The notes under the pieces: generated by a model
What the model saw: only the letters and a program-made list of their open reading frames with translations
The model's database searches: none
What the model was told of the DNA's origin: nothing
NCBI GenBank assembly: GCA_013361595.1
Contig: JABFXT010000106.1
Span: 1 to 20,295, forward strand
Reading direction: 5' to 3'
From: Nocardia sp.
GTDB lineage: Bacteria; Actinomycetota; Actinomycetes; Mycobacteriales; Mycobacteriaceae
DNA: 20,295 bases
Translations under genes and position numbers: made by a program
Part shown: positions 1 through 8,200 of the stretch, piece after piece
Layout: every line of letters begins with the position of its first letter
Position numbering within the stretch: position 1 is the first letter of the stretch

Positions 1-854
1 GGACGGTCCCAGCACCGGCGGTCCTGGTCCTCCAGCAGCACCGGTTCGCCGGTGGGACCGGTACGGGCCGGAAACCGGGCCGCGGTCAGTTCCAGCAGCG
101 CCAGCAGGCTGTGTGCCTCGGGTTCGTCCGGAACGAGCCGGGTCAGCACCCGGGCCAGGCGCTGGGCCTCGGTGGCCAGATCGAACCGGATGAGATCGGT
201 GCCGGAACTGGCCGACGACCCCTCGGTGAAGATCACGTAGATCACCCGCAGCACCGAGACGAGCCGGTCCGCGCGTTCGGCAGCCGGCGGAATCGCGAAC
301 GGTACCCGCGCCGCGGCGAGTGTCTTCTTCGCCCGGGTGATCCGCGCCTGGACGGTGGCCGTCGGTACCAGGAAAGCGCGGGCGATCTCGTCGCTGGTGA
401 GACCGCCGAGTACCCGGAGGGTGAGGGCCACCCGCGCCTCCGGCGGCAGCACCGGATGGCAGGCGACGAACATCAGGGCGAGGACATCGTCGTCGATCCG
501 GTCCGGATCCCACAGCACCTGTTCGGCGGCCCGCACCGGGTCCGCCGGGTCGCTGCCCGCGGCCACGCCGCCCTCCCCCAGTTCCCGGGCGAGGGCGGCG
601 TAACGGTCGTCGAGGGCGGCGCGGCGGCGGAACCCGTCGACGGCCCGGCGGCGCCCGACGGTGAGCAGCCAGCCGGCCGGGTTGCGGGGTACGCCGTCAC
701 GAGGCCAGGTCACCAGGGCTTCGGCGAGAGCTTCCTGCGCGAGATCCTCGGCGAGGCCGAACTCACCGGTGTAGCGGGCGAGCGCGCCCACGATCCGGGC
801 CGATTCGATACGCCATACCGCGGCCACCGCCTCCCGGCCCTCGTGCCGTTCCAC
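1..854 (-). CDS. ECF42-type RNA polymerase sigma factor (partial, C-terminus cut off)
   Basis: Directs RNA polymerase to a small regulon. 284 codons are visible from a GTG at 854. Sigma region 2 lies at about residues 14-75, including AEDLAQEALAEAL and NPAGWLLTVGRRRAVDGFRRR. The group-specific stretch DDDVLALMFVACHPVLPPEA is at 121-140. Region 4 with its helix-turn-helix (GGLTSDEIARAFLVP) is at 138-190. The start of the long C-terminal extension follows (RVIYVIFTEGS, then LLEDQDR near 280). ECF42 proteins are about 400 residues with a TPR-like C-terminal extension, so roughly 120 residues lie outside the window. The GTG follows the stop of the DGPF gene by 12 bases with GAGG about 10 bases upstream, so the two are co-transcribed. 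ECF42 sigmas are known to sit next to DGPF-family genes, and no anti-sigma gene is expected. Family assignment is firm; target genes other than its own operon are unknown. Confidence 0.93.
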   Translation of the reverse strand, partial: MERHEGREAVAAVWRIESARIVGALARYTGEFGLAEDLAQEALAEALVTWPRDGVPRNPAGWLLTVGRRRAVDGFRRRAALDDRYAALARELGEGGVAAGSDPADPVRAAEQVLWDPDRIDDDVLALMFVACHPVLPPEARVALTLRVLGGLTSDEIARAFLVPTATVQARITRAKKTLAAARVPFAIPPAAERADRLVSVLRVIYVIFTEGSSASSGTDLIRFDLATEAQRLARVLTRLVPDEPEAHSLLALLELTAARFPARTGPTGEPVLLEDQDRRCWDR

Positions 855-866
855 CGCCGGGCTGCC

Positions 867-1286
867 TCAGAGCTGGCCCGTGGCCTCGCGCCAGGCGCGT
901 TCCTTCTGGATCCAGATATTGTCCTGCGGGAATTCGTCGATGGAGGCGACCCGGCGGATCTCGGTTTTGAATCCGGCGCCGGTCATCGGCATCCGCTTGG
1001 CCCATTCGACGGCTTCCTCCTTCGAGGCGACATTCAGGATGTAATAGCCGTTGAAGAGCTCTTTGGTCTCCCCGTACGGTCCGTCGGTCACCACCGGATC
1101 CGCCGACGAGTAGTCGACGACGACACCCTCGGCGGCGTCGTCGAGGCCCTCGGCGGCGAGCAGCACCCCGGCCCGGATCAGTTCGTCGTTGAACCGGCCC
1201 ACCGTCTCGAGCATCTCGGTGAAGTCGGTATCGCCCATCGCGGCGAAGGCTTCGTCGTCGGCGCGCATGATCAGCATGTACTTCGT
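867..1286 (-). CDS. DGPF/YciI-like protein, partner of the ECF42 sigma factor; probable ACG start
   Basis: A small YCII-related (DGPF) protein of 139 residues. Such proteins have a ferredoxin-like fold and unclear biochemical function. The sequence opens KYMLIMRADDEAF and carries the family's namesake motif as TDGPYGETKELFNGYYIL, followed by SKEEAVEWAKRMP. Start choice: an ATG exists at 1277 (MLIMRA), but AAGGAG at 1299-1294 is 16 bases from it. The same AAGGAG is 7 bases from an ACG at 1286, which would give xKYMLIM, the usual family N-terminus (MKYMLL). A longer frame from an ATG at 1364 encodes a non-family N-terminus and begins inside the putative -35 element, so I reject it. First gene of an operon with the downstream sigma factor. 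Product class is secure; the start codon is an inference between ACG 1286 and ATG 1277. Confidence 0.9.
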   Translation of the reverse strand, partial: TKYMLIMRADDEAFAAMGDTDFTEMLETVGRFNDELIRAGVLLAAEGLDDAAEGVVVDYSSADPVVTDGPYGETKELFNGYYILNVASKEEAVEWAKRMPMTGAGFKTEIRRVASIDEFPQDNIWIQKERAWREATGQL

Positions 1287-1293
1287 ATCCGGT

Positions 1294-1299
1294 CTCCTT
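1294..1299 (-). promoter_or_regulatory. Ribosome binding site AAGGAG deciding the DGPF start
   Basis: AAGGAG reads on the minus strand from 1299 to 1294. Seven bases (ACCGGAT) separate it from the in-frame ACG at 1286-1284. Sixteen bases separate it from the first ATG at 1277. Seven bases is the usual spacing, so the site argues for initiation at ACG. Confidence 0.6.
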
Positions 1300-1334
1300 G
1301 TTCGCGAGGTCCGTATCGAACCCTTCCACCCATA

Positions 1335-1363
1335 GGTCGAACGGGGCGGTCCGCGGATCGACA
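1335..1363 (-). promoter_or_regulatory. Putative ECF42-dependent promoter of the DGPF-sigma operon
   Basis: On the minus strand TGTCGA (1363-1358) is followed, after 18 bases, by CGACC (1339-1335). As I recall the Streptomyces ECF42 work, the group's promoters carry TGTCGA at -35 and a short CGA(T/C)-type -10. The match lies about 50-75 bases upstream of the DGPF start, the position expected for autoregulation by the sigma factor two genes down. Transcription would begin near 1325-1330, leaving a leader of about 40 bases. The 18-base spacer counts from a loosely defined -10, so exact spacing is uncertain. Confidence 0.55.
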
Positions 1364-1392
1364 ACCCGCCGGAGATTTTTTCGCAAAAGTCG

Positions 1393-1474
1393 CGACTCGG
1401 TTCCGTTTCCTCGGCGAGTCGGCCGGAACGCGCTGGCCAGTGGCATAATTTTCGATCAGGACAAAGGAATCGAA
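1393..1474. promoter_or_regulatory. Divergent intergenic region with two inverted repeats
   Basis: Between the leftward DGPF operon and the rightward DUF7144 gene. Two inverted repeats are visible: CGACTCG (1393-1399) with CGAGTCG (1415-1421), and TTCGAT (1451-1456) with ATCGAA (1469-1474). A CATAAT at 1444-1449 could be a -10 for the rightward gene, but no convincing -35 precedes it. No ORF with family features lies here. Function is a guess. Confidence 0.25.
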
Positions 1475-1550
1475 GTGTGGCGTATGAGGGCGTCGCCGGC
1501 GATCAGTTCTCGAGGTCCGGTGTGGCCCCTCCCATCCGAAGGGAGTTGTT

Positions 1551-2012
1551 ATGACCACCGACCCCGCAGCACCGGCCGCCGGAAGAACGACGGCCACCGG
1601 GGCCCATGCGGCCGCCACCGGCGAACGCCCGGTGAAACAGGCTGTCGCCGGCGGGACCTCCATAGCGGCGGCGGCGCTGCTGCTCGTCGCCGGATTCATC
1701 ACCCTGTTCCAGGGGATCTCCGCGGCGGCCAACGACGATGTGTTCGTCGCCGGCCCGAACTATGTGTACGAACTGGACCTCACCAGCTGGGGCTGGATCC
1801 ATATCGTCTTCGGCATCCTGCTGATCCTCACCGGCCTGGCGTTGTTCACCGGAGCGCTGTGGGCGCGGATCACCGCGATCGGGCTGGTCGCCCTGTCGAT
1901 TGTGGCGAACTTCCTGTGGATCCCCTGGTATCCGCTCTGGTCGATCCTGATCATCGCGCTCGATATCGTGATCATCTGGGCCATCGCCACCTGGAATACC
2001 GAGCGGGTCTGA
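1551..2012 (+). CDS. DUF7144 family four-helix membrane protein
   Basis: A 153-residue integral membrane protein of unknown function. Residues 1-32 are an Ala/Thr/Pro-rich cytoplasmic tail. Four hydrophobic segments follow at about 34-58, 79-103, 106-124 and 127-147. The short non-membrane segment after helix 1 (NDDVFVAGPNYVYELDLTSWGW) and the GWIHIVFGILLILTG helix match my recollection of the actinobacterial DUF7144 family. GAAGGGAG sits 5 bases before the ATG, so the start is well supported. It is transcribed away from the DGPF-sigma operon. The next gene on the same strand starts 107 bases later across a long inverted repeat, so co-transcription with the antiporter is possible but not certain. 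No partner or substrate can be named. Confidence 0.85.
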   Translation: MTTDPAAPAAGRTTATGAHAAATGERPVKQAVAGGTSIAAAALLLVAGFITLFQGISAAANDDVFVAGPNYVYELDLTSWGWIHIVFGILLILTGLALFTGALWARITAIGLVALSIVANFLWIPWYPLWSILIIALDIVIIWAIATWNTERV

Positions 2013-2047
2013 GCAGATCCCGGCGGTAGGGGCGCCGCACCGCGCCC

Positions 2048-2097
2048 GCCCGGGAACAGCCGCGCGCGGAAACCGTGTCGGCGGCCGGTTCCCGGGC
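2048..2097. repeat. Inverted repeat with 10-bp arms between DUF7144 and antiporter genes
   Basis: GCCCGGGAAC at 2048-2057 is the exact reverse complement of GTTCCCGGGC at 2088-2097, with a 30-base spacer. It lies 35 bases after the DUF7144 stop and ends 22 bases before the preferred antiporter ATG. No T-tract follows. It could be a factor-dependent terminator, an RNA stem in the antiporter leader, or an operator. Confidence 0.4.
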
Positions 2098-2119
2098 CGG
2101 CCGGTGCGAACATGATCGG

Positions 2120-3364
2120 ATGACGCTCTCGGCGGCCCCCGTGGACCAGGAGCCGTCGGCGATCGTCTCACTGTTCTGGATCGCGACCGCCGCGGTGGCC
2201 GCGCCGCTGGTCTCGCGGCTGGTCCGCGGGATGATCCCCGACGTCGTCGTCCTGCTGGTACTCGGCATCGTGCTGGGCCCCTTCGCCACCGGCCTGGCCG
2301 GGACCGCGGGCGGGGTGCAGTTGCTGAGCGAACTCGGTCTCGGCATGCTGTTCCTGCTCGCCGGCTACGAACTGGATACCCGGCTGCTGCGCGGCAGACC
2401 GGGCCGTACCGCCTGGCTGACCTGGCTGGCCGGATTGGTGCTCGCCCTGCTCATGGTGTGGCTGGCCGCGCCGGGGGCCGGGTTCTCCACCGCCGTCGCG
2501 GTCGCCATCGCCCTCACCTCGACCGCGCTGGGCACTCTGCTACCGATCGTGAAACAGGACGGAGTCCTCGAGCAGCCGCTGGGCCGCGCGGTACTGGCAC
2601 ACGGCGCAGTGGGCGAACTGGGCCCGGTACTGGCGATGTCGATACTGCTCACCGGGCAGAACCTGCTGGCTTCCCTGCTGGTGCTGCTGCTGTTCGCGGC
2701 GGCCGCGGGGGTGGTTTCCTGGGTACCGCAACGTATTCTGGAGCGCCGTCCCGGGACCGAACGCTTCCTGGCCGCGCTGACCACCGGCACCAACCAACTC
2801 CCGGTCCGGCTCGTATTCCTCCTGCTGCTCGTGCTCATGACGGTCGCCGAGGTATTCGATCTCGATATCGTGCTGGGCGCTTTCGCGGCGGGGCTGATCC
2901 TGCGCCGGCTGGTCGCCGAAACGCATCCCGAAGTCCAGGGCTCGCTGGAAACGATCGGGTACGGCGTGTTGATCCCGGTCTTCTTCGTCGTATCCGGGAT
3001 GGGAATCGATCCGGCGGCCGTGGCCGACGAACCGGTGCGGTGGCTGATCTTCGTCCTGGCGATCGCCGTCGCGCGGGGGTCGACGGTCTGGCTCAGCGAA
3101 CGATTCGTCCCGCACGGGGCCAACCTGCGCTTTCCGCGGGAACGAGTCCAGCTCGCGTTGTACGCGGCCACCGGATTGCCGATCATCGTGGCGGTCACCC
3201 AGGTGGCGACCGGGTCCGGTCTCATCGGCGCGAGCCTGGCCTCCACCCTGGTCGCGGCCGGCGCCACCACGGTTCTGCTGTTCCCGTTGATCGCGAAGTG
3301 GGTGCGCGGCCCGGTCGCCGCAGCCGGGGATCGGGATACGGCATTGCCGTCCCGCGGACAGTGA
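2120..3364 (+). CDS. CPA2-type cation:proton antiporter (membrane domain only)
   Basis: A 414-residue polytopic membrane protein that should exchange Na+ or K+ for protons. About twelve hydrophobic segments are visible. Family landmarks are LVLGIVLGPFATG (about 46-58), LSELGLGMLFLLAGYELD (69-86), ALTSTALGTLLPIVKQ (131-146) and HGAVGELGPVLAMSILL (161-177). In CPA2 transporters the segment corresponding to the last one carries the ion-binding acidic residues; here Glu166 is the obvious acidic residue. The protein ends soon after the membrane domain, with no RCK/TrkA-N or USP regulatory tail. Start: ATG at 2120 is preferred because the 15-residue extension from GTG 2075 is Arg/Gly-rich and lies within the inverted repeat. 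No strong Shine-Dalgarno is seen for either. Ion specificity cannot be read from sequence. Confidence 0.85.
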   Translation: MTLSAAPVDQEPSAIVSLFWIATAAVAAPLVSRLVRGMIPDVVVLLVLGIVLGPFATGLAGTAGGVQLLSELGLGMLFLLAGYELDTRLLRGRPGRTAWLTWLAGLVLALLMVWLAAPGAGFSTAVAVAIALTSTALGTLLPIVKQDGVLEQPLGRAVLAHGAVGELGPVLAMSILLTGQNLLASLLVLLLFAAAAGVVSWVPQRILERRPGTERFLAALTTGTNQLPVRLVFLLLLVLMTVAEVFDLDIVLGAFAAGLILRRLVAETHPEVQGSLETIGYGVLIPVFFVVSGMGIDPAAVADEPVRWLIFVLAIAVARGSTVWLSERFVPHGANLRFPRERVQLALYAATGLPIIVAVTQVATGSGLIGASLASTLVAAGATTVLLFPLIAKWVRGPVAAAGDRDTALPSRGQ

Positions 3365-3367
3365 TTT

Positions 3368-3397
3368 GGGGCGGATACGAGCCGCCGGTTCCGCCCC
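3368..3397 (+). terminator. Possible stem-loop after the antiporter gene
   Basis: GGGGCGG (3368-3374) pairs with CCGCCCC (3391-3397) across a 16-base loop, starting 4 bases after the stop. An alternative shorter pairing (GGCGG with CCGCC at 3382-3386) competes. No U-tract follows, so this is at best a weak or Rho-assisted terminator separating the antiporter from dhaK. Confidence 0.3.
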
Positions 3398-3475
3398 CGG
3401 CCCGCCCGGACGGTGGTATCTCTGGACTGCCCGGCAACCGGGCGGTCACCGGTCGATCCGAAGGAGAACGACATC

Positions 3476-4468
3476 GTGCGCCGACAGATCCTCAACCTGC
3501 CCGAGAACGCGCCCGCCGAGGCGCTCGAGGGGCTCGCGCTGACGAATCCGACGCTCATCGCGTACGACCGCGAACGCGGAATCGTCACCCGTGCCGTCCC
3601 GGCACACGACAAGGTCGGCCTCGTTTCCGGCGGCGGGTCGGGGCACGAACCGCTGCACGCCGGCTTCGTCGGGCACGGCATGCTCGACGTCGCCGTACCC
3701 GGCGCGGTATTCGCCAGCCCGACGGCACTACAGGTGCAGGAAGGTACCGTCGCCGCCGATTCGGGGCGCGGTGTCGTGCAGATCGTGAAGAACTACACCG
3801 GTGATGTCCTCAACTTCCGGATCGCCGGTGAACTCGCGGGTGACGACGCGGTCGCGACCGAAGTCGTACTCGTCGACGACGACCTGGCCACCCAGCGTGA
3901 CGCCGGGCCGGGTCGCCGCGGGACCGCCGCCGTACTCATGGTCGAGAAGATCTGCGGGGCGAGCGCCGAGGCCGGCGCCGATCTCGGCGCGGTCGCCGGC
4001 CTCGGCCGCCGCGTCGCGCGCAACGCACGTACGCTCGCCTTCGCGCTGAGCGCCGGCACCCATCCCGGTGAAACGGTCCCCTCGTTCACCCTGGACGCCG
4101 GGGAAGTCGAATCGGGGGTGGGAATCCACGGCGAACGCGGTACGGGCCGAGTACCGTTCGCCGACGCCGATACGCTGACGGACCACCTGGTCGACCCGCT
4201 GATCGCCGAACTCGGGGTGGCGCGCGGATCATCGCTCATCGCGATCGTGAACGGTCTCGGCAGCGCCTACCCCATGGAAGTCTCGGTCGCGGCGCGCGCC
4301 GTACACCACCGGCTGGCCGACCGCGGGATCACGGTCGCCCGATCGCTGGCCGGCAGCTATGTCACCTCGCTCGATATGGTCGGGATCTCGGTCACGCTGC
4401 TGCCCGCCGACGCCGATCTGCTTCCGCTGTGGGACGCCCCCGTGCGCACCCCGGCCCTGACCTGGTGA
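3476..4468 (+). CDS. dhaK: Dihydroxyacetone kinase substrate-binding subunit DhaK
   Basis: Binds dihydroxyacetone or a related short ketose covalently so that its partner DhaL can pass on a phosphate. 330 residues, normal for DhaK. The expected residues are present: His57 in GGGSGHEP, Asp110 in VKNYTGDVLNF and the covalent-binding His218 in VGIHGE. The C-terminus SLDMVGISVTLLPAD...LWDAPVRTPALTW is also typical. Start: GTG at 3476 is preceded by AAGGAG with 9 bases spacing; the upstream in-frame extension to 3413 is not DhaK-like. dhaL follows after 12 bases, with its ribosome binding site overlapping this stop, so both are one operon. No dhaM (PTS phosphodonor) gene or dha regulator is adjacent. 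The subunit identity is secure; the exact substrate could be dihydroxyacetone, erythrulose or another ketose. Confidence 0.93.
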   Translation: MRRQILNLPENAPAEALEGLALTNPTLIAYDRERGIVTRAVPAHDKVGLVSGGGSGHEPLHAGFVGHGMLDVAVPGAVFASPTALQVQEGTVAADSGRGVVQIVKNYTGDVLNFRIAGELAGDDAVATEVVLVDDDLATQRDAGPGRRGTAAVLMVEKICGASAEAGADLGAVAGLGRRVARNARTLAFALSAGTHPGETVPSFTLDAGEVESGVGIHGERGTGRVPFADADTLTDHLVDPLIAELGVARGSSLIAIVNGLGSAYPMEVSVAARAVHHRLADRGITVARSLAGSYVTSLDMVGISVTLLPADADLLPLWDAPVRTPALTW

Positions 4469-4480
4469 AGGAGACCACCT

Positions 4481-5158
4481 ATGCGCGACGAAACACTGCC
4501 GCCGGGATTCGGTGAACGCTGGGTACACCTGATGTTCGAGGCGTTCCTCGACCGCGCCGACGCGCTGGCCGATCTCGACCGACTCGCCGGCGACGGCGAT
4601 TTCGGTGCGAACATCACCGCCGCCCTGAACCGGGCACGGACGAATATCGACACCGATCGCCCCGGCTCCTACACCGGACTGCTGACGGCGGTATCCCGGG
4701 GCTTTCTGGGCACCGGTGGAACGAGCGGCCCACTGTTCGGCATGTTCTTCCGCGAACTCGCCCGCTGCACAGCGAATCCGGAGCCCACCGCGGCCGAGTT
4801 CTCCCGGGGCCTGAGCGCCGGGCTGGCCACAGTGCAGCGATACGGGGAAGCCGAAGTGGGGCACAAGACGATGGTCGACGCACTGGCTCCGGCCGCGGAA
4901 ACCCTGGCCGCCCGGATCGGTTCGGGCGGGGCGGCGGCGGAGTCCCTGGCCGCGGCGGCCGACGCGGCGGTCGCCGGGGCGTCGAACACAGCATCGCTGG
5001 TCGCCGAACGCGGGCGGGCCAGCTATATCGGCGAGTTGGCACGCGGTGTGCTCGATCCCGGGGCGGCGGCCGCGGCCCTGATCCTGCAGGCCGCCGCGGC
5101 GGCGTACCGGGCGGATTCACCGGCGATCGATACCGGATGGCTCGGGACGACCGGCTGA
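4481..5158 (+). CDS. dhaL: Dihydroxyacetone kinase nucleotide-binding subunit DhaL (diverged)
   Basis: Carries the adenine nucleotide and phosphorylates the ketose held by DhaK. 225 residues, all-alpha. The three Mg-binding aspartates are conserved as Asp33, Asp38 and Asp40 in LDRLAGDGDFGANI. GTGGTSGPLFGMFF (77-90) is the phosphate-side loop. Two motifs differ from classical DhaL: GDKTM reads GHKTM (127-131), and the nucleotide loop GERSIGHxDPGA reads GELARGVLDPGA (184-195), so the conserved Arg is Leu186. The GAAGGAG overlapping the dhaK stop gives a clear start. The family normally works with DhaM, which recharges bound ADP in situ, or as a fused ATP-dependent enzyme. Which donor serves here is unknown, and the altered loop makes an unusual donor or substrate possible. 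Confidence 0.88.
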   Translation: MRDETLPPGFGERWVHLMFEAFLDRADALADLDRLAGDGDFGANITAALNRARTNIDTDRPGSYTGLLTAVSRGFLGTGGTSGPLFGMFFRELARCTANPEPTAAEFSRGLSAGLATVQRYGEAEVGHKTMVDALAPAAETLAARIGSGGAAAESLAAAADAAVAGASNTASLVAERGRASYIGELARGVLDPGAAAAALILQAAAAAYRADSPAIDTGWLGTTG

Positions 5159-5178
5159 CCGCGGATATCGGCACGAGC

Positions 5179-5194
5179 CGGCCGGACACGGCCG
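5179..5194. terminator. Short hairpin between convergent dhaL and NRPS genes
   Basis: CGGCCG (5179-5184), loop GACA, CGGCCG (5189-5194) form a 6-bp all-GC stem in the 76-base gap between two converging stop codons. No T-tract on either strand. It may serve both transcripts. Confidence 0.35.
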
Positions 5195-5234
5195 AAGCGA
5201 CGAATCAGGCCGTGTTCCGGTGCGGGAGTGGGAC

Positions 5235-8200
5235 TCAGCGGAAATGCCCGTTCAACACGAGTGCGATGGCGCGGAGCGCCTCGGGGTCGGTCATCTGTTC
5301 GTGCCGGGCGGTGATGCGGTGTTCGGTGATGGCTCCGGTCAGGTATTCCTTCCAGGCCGCCGCGGGAGACGGGCCGTCCTCCGGGGCCCCGGCGACGGCG
5401 CGGAAGTAGAGCAGATCACCCTCGAACAGTGCGGGCCGGTGATCGCGCACGAGCTCTATCAGCTGAGTGCAGCTCTCGTACAGAACCTTCAGATGATCGG
5501 CGGTGAGGGCTGTGCAGAGTCCGCCTTGCCGGTGCAGCAGACCGGTCGCGGCCTCGACGGTGAGGTCGCCGGGAATCCGGGAGACGGCGACGCCGAACTC
5601 GGTGAGCACATCCGCGAGCGTCGGGACGCGCACATCGGCGCGAGTATCGACGAACCGGGAGTCCATCATGGCCAGGGTGGACACCGTATCGCCCGCGCGG
5701 CGTAGTTGTACGGCGATCTCGTGCGCGATGGTGCCGCCCAGCGAATAGCCGAGCAGATGATAGGGGCCGCGCGGCTGCACGGACCGGAGCTCCGCGATGT
5801 AGCGGGCGGCGAGCCGGCCGAGCGTATCGAACCGCGCGCCCGGCTCGGACAGGGCCGGGAACTGCAGCCCGTGAACCGGCCGTTCCGTGGCGAGGTACTG
5901 CACGAGACCGCTGAAACCCCAAGCCGTTCCGATGGTGGGATGAACGCAGAACAGCGGCGGCCGGGTACCGGTGGCGCGCAGCGGGAGCAGCACCGCGAGC
6001 GCGTCGCCGGTGGTGTCCCGATCCTCGGCACCGCGCCGCCGGGCCTCGATCCGACCGGCGAGAGCGCCCGGTGTCGGATCGGTGAGGACCCACTGGATCG
6101 GTACGTTCACCCCGGTCGATTCCTCCAGCCGCGCCACCAGCCGGATGGCGGCCAGGGAGTTACCGCCGACAGCGAAGAAACCGTCATCGAGACCGGCTCG
6201 TTCGATCTCGAGGATCTGCGCGAAAGCGGCACACACCGTGACTTCGAGCGGCGTGGACGGTGGCTGGTACCGGGCCGGTCGCCGGTCCGGCTCGGGCAGT
6301 GCCCGATAGTCGAATTTTCCGGTGGGGGTGAGCGGAATCCGGTCGAGGACCACCACGGCCGTGGGAATCATCTGAGTGGGCAGCCGGGTCGCCAGCCGGG
6401 TGGTGATCGCGGCGGGGTCGGGCGTGGTGTCCGGCGCGGCAACGACATACCCCACGAGCCGGCCGCCGCCGTCCGGGTCGGTGTGCAGGGTGACCGCGGC
6501 CTGGATGATATCCGGACAGTCGCAGAGTGCCGCTTCGATCTCGCCGGGTTCGACACGGTGGCCGCCGATTTCGAGTTGCCGATCGCTGCGCCCGCTGAAC
6601 TGCAGGGTGCGGTCGGCGGTCCACGCGACCAGATCACCGGTGCGGTACATCCGTGTCCCGGGCCGGCCGTGGAGCGCCGGGACGAATCGGGTAGCCGTCA
6701 CCCCGGGCTGCCCGTGGTAACCGCGGGCCAGGCCCGGCCCGGCGAGGTACAGTTCGCCGACCACTCCGGGCGGAACCGGGCGCAGGCTGCGATCGAGCAC
6801 GACGGCGCTGAATCCACGAACGGGGCCGCCCATGGGGATCGGGCCACCCACCGTGCTCGTGGTCAGTGGCGCGCCGGTGCAGCTGATGACGGTGGTTTCG
6901 GTGGCCCCGTAACAGTTGATCACGGTGCGGCCCGGCGCCCACCGGGCCGCCAGATCCGGTGGGAACGGCTCGCCGCCGAGGAATACGGTGCGCAGTGCTT
7001 CGGGATTCGTCGCGGCGAGCAGTGTCGGGGTCAGCGCGGCATGGGTGACCCGCTCGGCGCGGACCAGCGGATCCAATCCGGTCCCGGCGCCCGCCGACGC
7101 GGGAGCCAGGACCACGGTTGCGCCGGCGGTGGCAGCGCTGAGCCATTCGAAAACGGAGACATCGAAGGTGGGCGCGGCGGCCGCCAGTACGCGCGAATCC
7201 GGGGTGACGGCGAACCGTTCCAGCGCGAGGGCAGCCAGATTCGCCACTCCGGCGTGGGTGACCAGCACACCTTTCGGTGTCCCGGTGGAACCCGAGGTGT
7301 AGATCAGGTAGGCCGGATGCCGCGGTCGCAGGACCGCGGTGCGTTCGCTGTCGGTGACCTCGGCCGCGGATACCGCCGCGGCCGCCGCGGCGAAAGACGG
7401 GCTGTCGACGGTGAACCAGTCGACGGCATCCGACAGCCGGTCACGGTAGGGCTCCCGGGTCAGTCCGCGAACGGCACCGGAATCGGTCAGTATCGCCGCG
7501 TTGCGCGCGGCCGGCTGGGCGGGGTCGAGCTGGACGAACGCGGCGCCGGTTTTGGCGACCGCCCAGACCGCGATCACGGTATCGACCGAACGCGGCAGGG
7601 CCACGGCCACCAGGGATTCCGGTCCGGCGCCCGATTCGATCAGCACCCGCGCCCACCGGTTCGAGGTCTCGTCGAGTTCCCGGTAGGACAACCGCACACC
7701 GTCGCCGACCACCGCTTCGGCGTCGGGTCTCAGCGCGGCCGTCAACACCCGGGGCAGCACCGACATCACCGCACCGCGCCGGCCACGAACAGGTACCAGC
7801 TCGGCCCGCTCGACCGCGGACAGCAGCGACAACCGGGGCAGCGGCAGCCGGATATCGTCCGCCATCACACCGAGCACGCACAGGACCCGCCCGGCGATGG
7901 CATCCATCTGGGCCGAGGTGAACAGGTCCGGCAGATACTTCACGGTCAGATGCAATCGGAAGTCGTGGTGGACGATCAGTCCGAGCGGGTAGTGCGCGGA
8001 GTCACGGCCCGCCACGCCGAGGACCCGCATACCGGCGATATCGGCGAGGTCGGACAGCCCACCCTCGTCGATCGGATAGGACTCGAAAGCCGTCACGGTA
8101 TCGAACATCGCGCCCGGGCCGGCGATCTGCTGGATCCGGGACAGTCCCAGATGGTGGTGGTCGAGCAGTTCTGCCTGTTCCCGCTGGATCCGCCGTACCA

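Noticed and set aside
1287..1364. Longer DGPF protein starting at ATG 1364
   Set aside because: The added residues are unlike the family and the start lies at the putative -35 element, upstream of the inferred transcription start.
111..1448. A 445-codon plus-strand open frame across the sigma and DGPF genes
   Set aside because: The opposite strand encodes recognisable sigma regions 2 and 4 and the DGPF motif. The plus-strand translation is low-complexity Arg/Gly-rich.
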